Origin: Pollutiaquabacter aromativorans
Lineage (GTDB): Bacteria; Bacteroidota; Bacteroidia; AKYH767-A; 2013-40CM-41-45
Assembly: GCA_049177215.1 (NCBI GenBank)
Contig: CP185379.1
Location: 248,001 to 312,000, forward strand
Length of the DNA: 64,000 nucleotides
Direction: 5' to 3'
Under the pieces are notes generated by a model that ran no database searches, had not been told where the DNA came from, and worked only from the letters and a program-made list of their open reading frames with translations. How positions within the stretch are numbered: the stretch's first letter is position 1; each line of letters begins with the position of its first letter. The position numbers and the translations under genes are program-made. Positions 9,850 to 17,146 of this stretch are shown in pieces.

Positions 9850-10222
9850 TCGTTGACTAAGCGGTAAACGGAAGGCAGTAGGCGGGAATCGGTTTGCGGT
9901 AGGCAGTAGGCAGTAGGCATTCATTGCCTCGCCCCTGCTTTCGCTAAAGCTTCGGCAGGCATGCATCGCTCCTCGTCCCACGTCCCACGTCCCTCGCTCC
10001 TCGTCCCTCGTCCCTCGTCCCTCGTCCCTCGTCCCTATAATAAGTCGGCGGTAAAATTAACCACTTTAGGTAGTAGAACATTTAAACAGCAACCCCAGGC
10101 CACTGTTTCCAGTCCTCAGTCCTCAGTCCTCAGTCTCCATTCTCCATTCCCCATCCCCCATCCCCCATCCCCCAATTACTAGTTACTAGTTCCTAGTTAC
10201 TAATTACTAATTACTAGTTTCT
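9850..10222. repeat. multi-family heptanucleotide repeat region upstream of tonB
   Basis: The 480-base gap between the hydrolase gene and tonB contains successive 7-nt arrays: aggcagt (about 9868-9920), cgtccct (about 9972-10030), cagtcct drifting through cattccc to catcccc (10110-10173), then ctagtta / ctaatta (10175-10220). Between the second and third lies about 75 bases of ordinary sequence. A 26-base hairpin element at 9934-9959 recurs at 18401-18426. No coding sequence was seen. Confidence 0.75.
9934..9959. repeat. short hairpin element, copy 1
   Basis: A 26-base sequence starting CCTGC and ending GCTTCGGCAGG; the ends can pair. It differs from the copy at 18401-18426 by two bases. Confidence 0.5.
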
Positions 10223-10279
10223 CCTATCCACCCCATATGGAATTCCCCCGGCCTCCGACTCTTCCCGAAAATCCTTTCC

Positions 10280-11089
10280 ATGAAACTCCTTCGATCGAGT
10301 AAGTCGGTGTACACCGAAATGATTTTTGAACGAAAGAACAAGCAGTATGGCGCGTACGATTTGCGCGTGAATTATGAAGCCCGATTGATCCGTGCGTTTC
10401 TGATCGGTTGCCTCCTCGCCGGAATGGCGATCCTTCTTCCCAAAGTGATGCGCTGGGTTTTCCCCGGCCCGGCGCACGACAGTCCGATCCGCCTGCGCGA
10501 CGGAATCGTATTCGTCAATCCGTCCGTCTATGTACCGCCGGCAAGCGTGCCTTCGGTTCTTCCAAAGTCCAATGCCGGGAAGTCTTCCATCACTCCTCCA
10601 AGGGATCCAAACGCCTTCAAACCGGTTGCAAAGGACCCTTTACCGGTCGATCCTGTTCCTGTTCCCGGTCCGGTGGATCCCACACCCGGCCCAGGGCCTG
10701 GCAATCCGGTCACCGGCCCAGTTGGTCCGCCAACAGCAGGTTTGTCGACCTTGCCGGCCCCGAAGGTCTTTTCTCAGGCCAGTGTGGAAGTCGCGCCCGA
10801 TTTCCCCGGAGGTTTGGATGCGTTTTATAAATACTTCAGAAGCAAATTGCGCTATACACCCGAGGCAAGAATGGAAGGATTATCCGGCCGATTCTTCGTG
10901 CAATTCATCATAGGTCGCGACGGTCGTATTCAGGAAATCACCTTCCTCAAACCGATCGGCTTTGGAATGGAAAGTGAAATTGAAAAAGTACTCACGAACG
11001 GTCCCAACTGGTCGCCGGGTCGCTACGGAGGCGAAAGCGTCAGCACCGCCATGGTATTGCCGGTGAACTTCAGCTTACTGGCCGAATAG
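10280..11089 (+). CDS. tonB: TonB-family energy transducer
   Basis: Links the inner-membrane ExbB/ExbD motor to outer-membrane receptors. 269 residues: a cytoplasmic N-terminus with the Bacteroidota signature FERKNKQYGAYDLR (residues 17-30), one transmembrane segment (about 38-55), a long Pro-rich linker (PVDPVPVPGPVDPTPGPGPG), and a C-terminal TonB domain (GRFFVQFIIGRDGRIQEITFLK). The ATG at 10280 is the natural start. It lies about 280 bases upstream of exbB, separated by repeats, so it may form its own unit. A second TonB-like protein is encoded at 12538-13383. Confidence 0.88.
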   Translation: MKLLRSSKSVYTEMIFERKNKQYGAYDLRVNYEARLIRAFLIGCLLAGMAILLPKVMRWVFPGPAHDSPIRLRDGIVFVNPSVYVPPASVPSVLPKSNAGKSSITPPRDPNAFKPVAKDPLPVDPVPVPGPVDPTPGPGPGNPVTGPVGPPTAGLSTLPAPKVFSQASVEVAPDFPGGLDAFYKYFRSKLRYTPEARMEGLSGRFFVQFIIGRDGRIQEITFLKPIGFGMESEIEKVLTNGPNWSPGRYGGESVSTAMVLPVNFSLLAE

Positions 11090-11104
11090 GGAGTTGAATA
11101 TTTC

Positions 11105-11235
11105 GGGTCTGTTTCAAAGTTGAATGTTGAAAGTTGAATGTTGAAAGTTTGGTTTTTTCAACCTTCAACCTTCAACCTTCAACCTTCAACCTTCAACCTT
11201 CAACCTTCAACCCGGAACCCGAAACCCGGAACGCA
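11105..11235. repeat. inverted pair of GTTGAAA / CAACCTT heptamer arrays
   Basis: About four units of gttgaat/gttgaaa (11118-11150), then a T-run, then about seven units of caacctt (11158-11211), ending in cggaacc / cgaaacc. The two halves are complementary, so the transcript after tonB could form a long imperfect hairpin followed by further repeats. Confidence 0.75.
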
Positions 11236-11339
11236 GTTGTCACTGGCCTTTCAATATCCCGCGGCTCAACTCCGTTACCGCTAACAGAATCGTGTTAACA
11301 AGTACCCCTCCAGGCAGCCATGCAGGGGCTTGAACCGGG

Positions 11340-11347
11340 TAATTTTG
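11340..11347 (+). promoter_or_regulatory. exbB operon promoter -7 box
   Basis: TAATTTTG, a perfect TAnnTTTG box, 26 bases before the ATG of exbB. No clear -33 element. Confidence 0.6.
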
Positions 11348-11373
11348 TTGGCTATTAAAGAAGAAAAGCGTCC

Positions 11374-12099
11374 ATGTTGAACGGAATCATTTTGCAGATC
11401 AGCCAATCGACGGGTTCGATCGCCGACTCGGCGGCTACCGCCAGTACGACCGTCCCCACCCTCCCTACGCCGTCTCAGTCAATCTCGCTGTGGGAGATGG
11501 CCGAAAAAGGCGGCCCGATCCTGATCCCCATCGCGATCCTGTCGATCGCTGCCTTGTATATCTTCTTCGAACGGTATTTCACCATCAAGAAGAATTCCAA
11601 GATCGACATGAACTTCATGAATCAGATCCGCGACTACGTGCACAATGGCAACATCGATGCCGCCAAGGCGCTCTGTAAAAACACCAACACCCCGGTGGCC
11701 CGCATGATCGAGAAGGGTCTGATGCGCCTCGGGAAGCCGGTGAAGGAGATCGAAGGAGCCATCGAAAACGTGGCCAAGCTCGAAATCTACAAGATGGAGA
11801 ACAACATGAACGTACTGGGTACCATCTCCGGTATCGCCCCGATGTTCGGATTCCTCGGAACGATTTTTGGCGTGATCAAGATCTTCTATCAGATCGCCCT
11901 GCAAAACAGTCTTGAGATCAACGCCATCTCCGGCGGTTTGTATGTGAAGATGATCTCCTCGGCAGCCGGTCTGCTCGTAGGTATGATCGCGTACGCCTGT
12001 TATCACTACCTGGTGTACATGATCGACCGTGTCATCAACAAAATGGAGATCAACGCTGTCCAGTTCATCGACCTGCTGGAAGAACCCGTGAAAGGATAA
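11374..12099 (+). CDS. exbB: MotA/TolQ/ExbB proton-channel family protein
   Basis: Inner-membrane subunit of the proton-driven motor that powers TonB. 241 residues: an N-terminal segment, a first transmembrane helix (about 45-65, GGPILIPIAILSIAALYIFF), a cytoplasmic domain (NTNTPVARMIEKGLMRLGK), then two helices with the family's conserved patterns LGTISGIAPMFGFLGTIFGVI and GGLYVKMISSAAGLLVGM. It is the first gene of the operon exbB-exbD-tonB2, with 33 bases before exbD. Confidence 0.93.
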   Translation: MLNGIILQISQSTGSIADSAATASTTVPTLPTPSQSISLWEMAEKGGPILIPIAILSIAALYIFFERYFTIKKNSKIDMNFMNQIRDYVHNGNIDAAKALCKNTNTPVARMIEKGLMRLGKPVKEIEGAIENVAKLEIYKMENNMNVLGTISGIAPMFGFLGTIFGVIKIFYQIALQNSLEINAISGGLYVKMISSAAGLLVGMIAYACYHYLVYMIDRVINKMEINAVQFIDLLEEPVKG

Positions 12100-12132
12100 G
12101 GTCGCAGTTCCGGATCTCCGACAACCACTACC

Positions 12133-12537
12133 ATGAACTTCCGCAGAAGAAACCGACTCGTCGGCGAAGTGTACACCGCTTCGTTGAACGATATCATGTT
12201 CTTTCTCCTGCTCTTCTTCCTGATCACCTCTACGCTGGCAACGCCGAACGTACTGAAGCTCCTGCTTCCGTCGGCCAAGAGCAGCAGCCAGAGCGTCAAG
12301 CACCCCTTGACCATTTCGGTGACAGCGGATCTGCAGTATGCCATCAACAATACGCCGGTTCCGGCGGATCAGCTGGAAGCGGCGATCGAACAGGCCATCA
12401 AAGGCCAGCCCGACCCGACCGCGCTGCTGAAAGTCGACAAGACCGTCCAGGTTCAGAATCTGGTCGACCTGCTCGATATCGGCAACCGGAAAAAAGTGAA
12501 AATGGTGCTTGCCACCCAAACCTCCAAGCAGCAGTAA
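12133..12537 (+). CDS. exbD: ExbD/TolR biopolymer transport protein
   Basis: 134-residue partner of ExbB. One N-terminal transmembrane helix follows the motif ASLNDIMFFLLLFFLI, in which the conserved Asp (LND) is the proton-carrying residue of the motor. The rest is the small periplasmic domain, including the typical LLKVDKTVQVQNLVDLLD region. The stop TAA at 12537 is followed at once by the ATG of the next gene, so the two are probably translationally coupled. Confidence 0.93.
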   Translation: MNFRRRNRLVGEVYTASLNDIMFFLLLFFLITSTLATPNVLKLLLPSAKSSSQSVKHPLTISVTADLQYAINNTPVPADQLEAAIEQAIKGQPDPTALLKVDKTVQVQNLVDLLDIGNRKKVKMVLATQTSKQQ

Positions 12538-13383
12538 ATGGCTACGGAAGCCGGCATTCGTTCGCGCTCCATCCTCATTTCCGTACTCGTACACGGGTTG
12601 TTGTTTCTCATCCTGTTGTTTACGGTCATGTCGACACCCATTCCTCCTTTTCCTGAAACAGGAGGCGGAGGCGGAGTGATCGTGAACATCGGCTACGTGG
12701 ACGAAGCGAGTGGAGAAGTGCAACCCATGTCGCCGAATACCACGGAGGATCCCAATCTGTCGGCTTCGGTCCCTGTCCCTTCGCCGGACGAACAGTTCGC
12801 GACGCAGGAGATCGAAGAGTCGCCAATTGCCAAAGAGAAACCCGACCCGGCCAAGACCATTCCCAAGACACCCCGCGAGACGACGCCGAAGACCCAGCCG
12901 GTGAAAACGGAACCGGTTCGCGTGGTGGACAGCCGTGCTTTGTATAAAGGTCCGAAGACCGGTACCGGCAACCAGGGTACCGGTCAGGGCACCGGTGATC
13001 AGGGCGACCCAACGGGTGATCCGAATTCGAAGTACTACGGCAAGGGCAGTGGTACCGGTGGAGGAGAAGGCGGTGGCGACGGAAAAGGTACCGGCGGTGG
13101 TAAGGGCGATGGATTCTCCTTCGACCTCGCAGGCCGTCGCATGACGCGGAAGCCGCAGGTCAACGATCGCTCGCAGGAGACCGGCAAGGTGGTCGTCGAA
13201 ATTACCGTTGATAAGAATGGACATGTAACCAGCGCCATCCCCGGCGGTCGTGGTTCTACGACCACCAGCTCGTATCTGTATCGCCTGGCGAAAGAGGCCG
13301 CCATGAAAGCCGAATTCAGTCCCAGTCCCGACGGAGCCGATATCCAGAAGGGGACCATGACCTTCATCTTCCTCGTACAATAA
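12538..13383 (+). CDS. TonB-like energy transducer with Gly-rich linker
   Basis: 281 residues: one N-terminal membrane segment (ILISVLVHGLLFLILLF), a glycine patch (GGGGGV, about 43-47), a Pro/Lys/Glu-rich region, a Gly/Thr-rich linker (about residues 140-190, with repeats of the GTG/GDG type), and a C-terminal TonB domain (GKVVVEITVDKNGHVTSAIPG). It starts directly at the exbD stop codon. TolA/TonB-like roles are both possible. The glycine-rich linker differs from the proline-rich one in the upstream TonB, suggesting the two serve different partners. Confidence 0.85.
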   Translation: MATEAGIRSRSILISVLVHGLLFLILLFTVMSTPIPPFPETGGGGGVIVNIGYVDEASGEVQPMSPNTTEDPNLSASVPVPSPDEQFATQEIEESPIAKEKPDPAKTIPKTPRETTPKTQPVKTEPVRVVDSRALYKGPKTGTGNQGTGQGTGDQGDPTGDPNSKYYGKGSGTGGGEGGGDGKGTGGGKGDGFSFDLAGRRMTRKPQVNDRSQETGKVVVEITVDKNGHVTSAIPGGRGSTTTSSYLYRLAKEAAMKAEFSPSPDGADIQKGTMTFIFLVQ

Positions 13384-13426
13384 CCCGCTTCGGGTAGGGG
13401 AATCCTTCTTTTCTTTGTTGCCGGCT

Positions 13427-14732
13427 ATGACCTATCCCGAGGTCCTCGACTACCTGTATTCCTGTCTCCCGATGTTTCATCGGGTTGGCGCGGTGGCCTA
13501 CAAGGCTAACCTGGACAACACACACCACCTGATGGAATTGCTGGACCATCCCGAGCAGGGATTCCGTTCAGTGCACGTGGCAGGAACGAACGGTAAGGGC
13601 TCCAGTTCGCATATGCTGGCAGCGGTTCTGCAGGCCGCCGGTTACAAGACCGGTCTGTATACATCGCCGCACTTACTCGACTTTCGTGAGCGCATCCGTG
13701 TCAACGGTGGCATGGTTCCGGAGGAGGTGGTGACCGGATTCGTTCAAGCTCACCGCGCCGCTTTCGATCGCATCCAGCCTTCTTTCTTTGAATGGACGGT
13801 AGCCCTGGCGTTCGATTATTTCAGGAACGAACAGGTCGACATCGCCATCATCGAGACCGGCTTAGGCGGTCGGTTGGACTCTACCAATGTGATTACTCCG
13901 GAAGTGGCACTCATCACCAACATCGGTTGGGACCACATGAATTTGCTGGGTGACACCCTGGAGAAGATCGCGGCGGAAAAGGCCGGTATCATTAAACCGG
14001 GAGTGCCGGTGATCATCAGCGAAGGTCAGCTTGAAACCATCCATGTCCTTACATCCGCGGCTCAGCGCGCCGGTTCAAACAGCTGCGTTGCGGATCAGGA
14101 GTACAAGGTTGAAGCGATTGGAGGAGATGGGCGCGACCTGAACGTGTCGGTCGAGCGTGAAGGTGCGGTGCAGGTGCATTATACAATCGGATTGCCGGGT
14201 CGGTACCAGACCAAGAATGTCGCGGGTGTTTTAGCGACGATCGATCGTTTACGCGAGAATGGGCTGGAAGATACCGGAGGCTGCAGTCGCGCGCGGATTA
14301 CGGGATGTCAGGAGTCTGACCGGTTTGATGGGACGCTGGCAGTTGCTGAAAGAACAACCGAAGGTGATCGCGGATGTAGGTCACAACCTTGATGGCATTC
14401 GGGAGATCCTCCTACAATTGGAGCATGAAAATCATACGGACTTACACTGGGTGATCGGTGTGGTTGAAGACAAAGACCTTTCGGGCATTCTACCCTTGTT
14501 GCCTGCCGCAGCCACTTACTACTGTTGCAAACCGGACTTGCCCAGAGGACGTGATGCGGCATCCCTGTGCCAGGCACTACGCGAACACGGACTTCGCGCA
14601 GAAGCCTATCCAAGCGTAGCCCTGGCCTTAGCCTCCGCCATGCGATCGGCGAACGAGCGGGATCTCATACTCATCGCCGGCAGCACCTTTGTAGTAGCGG
14701 AGGCGATGAAGGCTGTAGTTGCAAGCTTATGA
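13427..14732 (+). CDS. folC: folylpolyglutamate/dihydrofolate synthase, single-base frameshift
   Basis: Adds glutamate to folates (and to dihydropteroate). The N-terminal part has the Mur-ligase P-loop HVAGTNGKGSSSHML, the SPHLLDFRERIRVNG loop, ETGLGGRLDSTN and TNIGWDHMNLLG. The frame breaks at about 14261-14263. Homology continues in the next frame with NGWKIPEAAVARGLRDV, DVGHNLDG (the C-terminal-domain DxxHN motif) and a final ILIAGSTFVVAEAM. One extra G in GGGCTGG explains the break; without it the protein is 434 residues, the normal length. Either a sequencing error or a fresh mutation. Start ATG at 13427. Confidence 0.88.
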
Positions 14733-14819
14733 GGTAAAAAAAATTGATTAATAACCGAACTGAATGCTCGAATTTCCTTTAACCTCAAACACCTTTGTTG
14801 ACTCTTTCAGAATGCGTCA

Positions 14820-14845
14820 ACAATAAATTTGGACAAATTTATTGT
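14820..14845. repeat. perfect AT-rich inverted repeat at the edge of the cassette
   Basis: Arms ACAATAAATTTG and CAAATTTATTGT with a 2-base loop (GA), just after the last gene of the three-gene cassette. It could be its transcription terminator (no T-run), a protein-binding site, or an end of the inserted DNA. Confidence 0.65.
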
Positions 14846-14849
14846 AATA

Positions 14850-15368
14850 CTACTTGACAGAATCATTTATTTCAGCAATCAATCTTTCCACATTAGCCAT
14901 GTCAACGTCGACTCTTGAGTTTTGTACAGCAATTTCGTGCAATTTAAGTGCAAACTCAGGTAAATCTAAATCAGTGTAGCTGTTGGGAACAATAATACAA
15001 TGTGCAAGATTTTCGGGTTTGCCAATTTTGTTTGTGAAATATATTTTATCCTCATAAATACCATCTACTAATTCAAGTGACAGCACATTCTCTTTAGGTA
15101 AAGAATAAATTAATCTCTGTTTGACATCCTTAAATTCGGTTTTCCCTTGCCTATACTGCGAGCCACAAACTGCTAGAGTCTTTTCTGCACTATGTACTTC
15201 ACCATCGTCTACCGACAATCCATCTTCACCAGGTTTTAGCTGAAAATCTCTTATAAGGGGCAGTTCTTTTTCGGATTTGCCAGAATGTAATATGCAAATT
15301 CTATATACTACTCCTATTTTCCCAATTGATATTCTTGAAGAGGGAGCGAAAGATTTTCCTTCAGCCAT
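14850..15368 (-). CDS. unknown cassette protein C
   Basis: 172 residues, no signal peptide or membrane segment; cytoplasmic. The middle part LIRDFQLKPGEDGLSVDDGE, followed by HSAEKT and later NLAHCIIVPN, resembles from memory a family of small uncharacterised proteins (pattern RxxxLxxxEdGLSv...SAE...NpaHaxI) found beside a partner like protein B. I cannot name the family or a function. It overlaps gene B by 55 bases, so it depends on B for translation or expression. Composition is AT-rich, unlike the surrounding chromosome. It is the last gene of the cassette; an inverted repeat follows. Confidence 0.75.
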   Translation of the reverse strand: MAEGKSFAPSSRISIGKIGVVYRICILHSGKSEKELPLIRDFQLKPGEDGLSVDDGEVHSAEKTLAVCGSQYRQGKTEFKDVKQRLIYSLPKENVLSLELVDGIYEDKIYFTNKIGKPENLAHCIIVPNSYTDLDLPEFALKLHEIAVQNSRVDVDMANVERLIAEINDSVK

Positions 15369-16000
15369 ACTATGAAATGTGATGTTAAGGTATCAGTTTT
15401 AATACCACCTTTATAGGGGATCTTTTGACTATCCTCGCCGTAAAAATAAGCAGTATTTGAATTTGATTTAATTACTAGTAGCAGCTTTGCAGAGCTAGTA
15501 CTCCAATGCAAATTTAAACCTGCATAAGGGTTTACCTCAATCGAAGGCTCAATCAACAAATAACCATATTTTTCATAAATAGATTTTGCAAAATTGTTAA
15601 GTAAGACTTTAGTATCCTCCGCCAGTTTGATGTCGACAGTAAGGTATTCATCGTCTTCACTTTGTTTTTTTACAGACTCAACTTTTTCTTTAACTTTTTC
15701 GATGAAGGGAGTAAGTTCTGGAATGAAATCTAAATTGATTAGATTAGTTAAGCTTAAATACTTTAAAGTACTTGCTAGACTTTGTATATTGTCATTAGAT
15801 CCATCGTTAAAATTAATTTGCGTAATCCGATCGTTTCTTATTGAATCAACCTTTTGTGACCAATTTTTCAAGATTGACTCATCTATTTTTAAAACAAGCT
15901 TGTGTTTTCTTGTAGAGGTTGAGCGACTGCTGCTTCTGAAAAAAGTTCGTGGCTTATCTTTTGTATAGCAGGCCTTGATGTATTTATAACTAGTATTCAT
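15314..16000 (-). CDS. unknown cassette protein B
   Basis: 228 residues. It has a basic, Ser/Arg-rich N-terminus (SSSRSTSTRKHK), a charged helical middle with coiled-coil character (FIEKVKEKVESVKKQ, about 100-115), and a C-terminal domain with PSIEVNPYAGLNLHW, LLLVIKSNSNTAYFYGED and FIVWLKENL. The last domain matches a recurrent pattern in uncharacterised proteins (P-x(4)-P-x-GGI-x-LEW ... YYGED ... WL). No enzyme motif was seen. It overlaps gene A by 11 bases and gene C by 55 bases. AT-rich. Function unknown; by position a partner of A and C. Confidence 0.78.
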   Translation of the reverse strand: MNTSYKYIKACYTKDKPRTFFRSSSRSTSTRKHKLVLKIDESILKNWSQKVDSIRNDRITQINFNDGSNDNIQSLASTLKYLSLTNLINLDFIPELTPFIEKVKEKVESVKKQSEDDEYLTVDIKLAEDTKVLLNNFAKSIYEKYGYLLIEPSIEVNPYAGLNLHWSTSSAKLLLVIKSNSNTAYFYGEDSQKIPYKGGIKTDTLTSHFIVWLKENLSLPLQEYQLGK

Positions 16001-16673
16001 ATTTAGAACTTTTATAGTCTATAAAATTAACTCTAGGTGCTATAGAATTATTCTTAATCAGTGTTTCTTTTAGCTCAGCTCTTATTATTGCGTCTTTCAA
16101 TTTCCTTAAATCTGATAAGGTCATGTTTAAGTCAATCTGTGCATCACTTCCGCATTCGTCATATGAAATGGTGAGTTGATGATTAATTATACCGTATCTA
16201 GGTTCGATTTCAATATTAGAATCGAAAACTAGTCTTACATCACTAAAGATTGTAGCGTCTTGAAAAACGCATTTATATGAAGTTCTCAGTTTTTCAATCT
16301 TAAGTGTTGTTTGAATATTTTTGTCTGAACTGAGTAGTGTTTTTAGATTTGTTTCTAATCGATGAACATCAGTTTCGTTCATGTCAGGATACATCTCGGT
16401 GCATGCTGACATCAGTTGATGTAATAATTCATCGGTTAGTTCACCTTTTTTTATGTCTTGCCAAATTAGACTAAAAACAACATCTGAAATTGCAGCAGAA
16501 TCTTCGGTGCTTAATCCGGTTTGGTTTGAAATAATTATTGATACATCTTCATGATGGGCACCTATCGGGGCTGTTGATAATACTAATGCAATTTTGGTTA
16601 CTTGCTCGATGTTGAGTTTGAGTAATAAATCGAATCCTAGCTTGTAAGTTTCTGGAATTTGAATCTCGTCCAT
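15990..16673 (-). CDS. unknown cassette protein A, COMM-domain-like architecture
   Basis: 227 residues, first gene of the cassette. The N-terminal ~110 residues are predicted all-helical. The C-terminal ~100 residues look like alternating beta strands ending in one helix: YKCVFQDATIFSD, RLVFDSNIEIE, HQLTISYDEC, IDLNMTLSDLRKLKDAIIRAEL. Length and layout resemble eukaryotic COMMD proteins (helical domain plus COMM domain with a final helix), but the match is only architectural and uncertain. No signal peptide or membrane segment. AT-rich. It overlaps gene B by 11 bases. Its promoter is not of the TAnnTTTG type; a TATAAT-like hexamer lies about 20 bases upstream. Confidence 0.78.
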   Translation of the reverse strand: MDEIQIPETYKLGFDLLLKLNIEQVTKIALVLSTAPIGAHHEDVSIIISNQTGLSTEDSAAISDVVFSLIWQDIKKGELTDELLHQLMSACTEMYPDMNETDVHRLETNLKTLLSSDKNIQTTLKIEKLRTSYKCVFQDATIFSDVRLVFDSNIEIEPRYGIINHQLTISYDECGSDAQIDLNMTLSDLRKLKDAIIRAELKETLIKNNSIAPRVNFIDYKSSKYEY

Positions 16674-16876
16674 AGGTAGATTGTGGAATTATACTATTAT
16701 GTACGTGCCGTATTGGATAGATATTCACCAATATCATGAAATAATTGACAGGATAGTGTCTAATTATAGGCGTTTCAAACTGAAAAGTGACATGTAAATT
16801 GGATTCCATGTCAACGAGACAATCAAAATGTTGATTATGAGCCAGTTGAAAATATGGATTAAGCAGATTCCCCTAT
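16674..16876 (-). promoter_or_regulatory. AT-rich leader/upstream region of the cassette with two inverted repeats
   Basis: The 203 bases between gene A and the tRNA terminator contain no gene. On the minus strand a TATAAT-like hexamer precedes gene A. Two inverted repeats are visible: 16741-16767 (ATAATTGACA / TGTCTAATTAT) and 16789-16814 (TGACATG / CATGTCA). They could be operators or folded RNA. Confidence 0.4.
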
Positions 16877-16905
16877 AAAAAAAGAACCCACCGCAAGGGT
16901 GGGTT
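16877..16905 (-). terminator. intrinsic terminator after tRNA-Val
   Basis: On the minus strand AACCCACC, loop CTTGC, GGTGGGTT, then C and seven T. It lies 10 bases beyond the tRNA and separates it from the cassette. Confidence 0.8.
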
Positions 16906-16914
16906 TCCGTTTTG

Positions 16915-16989
16915 TGGGAGCAACAGGGTTCGAACCTGTGACCCTCTGCTTGTAAGGCAGATGCTCTGAACCAGCTGAGCTATGCTCCC
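16915..16989 (-). tRNA. tRNA-Val (anticodon TAC)
   Basis: Cloverleaf with acceptor stem GGGAGCA/TGCTCCC, D-arm AGCTCAGCTGGTT, anticodon stem-loop CTGCC TTACAAG with anticodon TAC, and T-arm GGTTCGAACC. The 3' CCA is not encoded. The AT-rich three-gene cassette lies directly downstream of its 3' end, the usual side for island integration. Confidence 0.95.
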
Positions 16990-17146
16990 AATGATCTCTT
17001 TTTCAACAGTTTAGCACAATCAAAGTCGGCGGATTTTGTTGAAAAAGGAGTGCAAATATAGCTGTTTCGATCATTTCCTAAAAACTTGGACGTATTTTTT
17101 CGCTTCAAACGAAGTTCAGCGTTCCAACCCGGATTATAAGCATACG

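Noticed and set aside
11479..13380. 633-codon open frame on the minus strand across exbB-exbD-tonB
   Set aside because: The plus-strand genes in this stretch have clear family motifs; the antisense frame is an effect of GC-rich codon use.
16549..16809. 86-codon minus-strand frame upstream of and overlapping gene A
   Set aside because: It is in another frame than gene A, has no recognisable features and no promoter; treated as non-coding.
14733..16990. attachment-site duplication of tRNA-Val flanking the cassette
   Set aside because: No second copy of the tRNA 3' end was found near 14.75 kb, and there is no integrase; insertion at the tRNA is only suggested by position.
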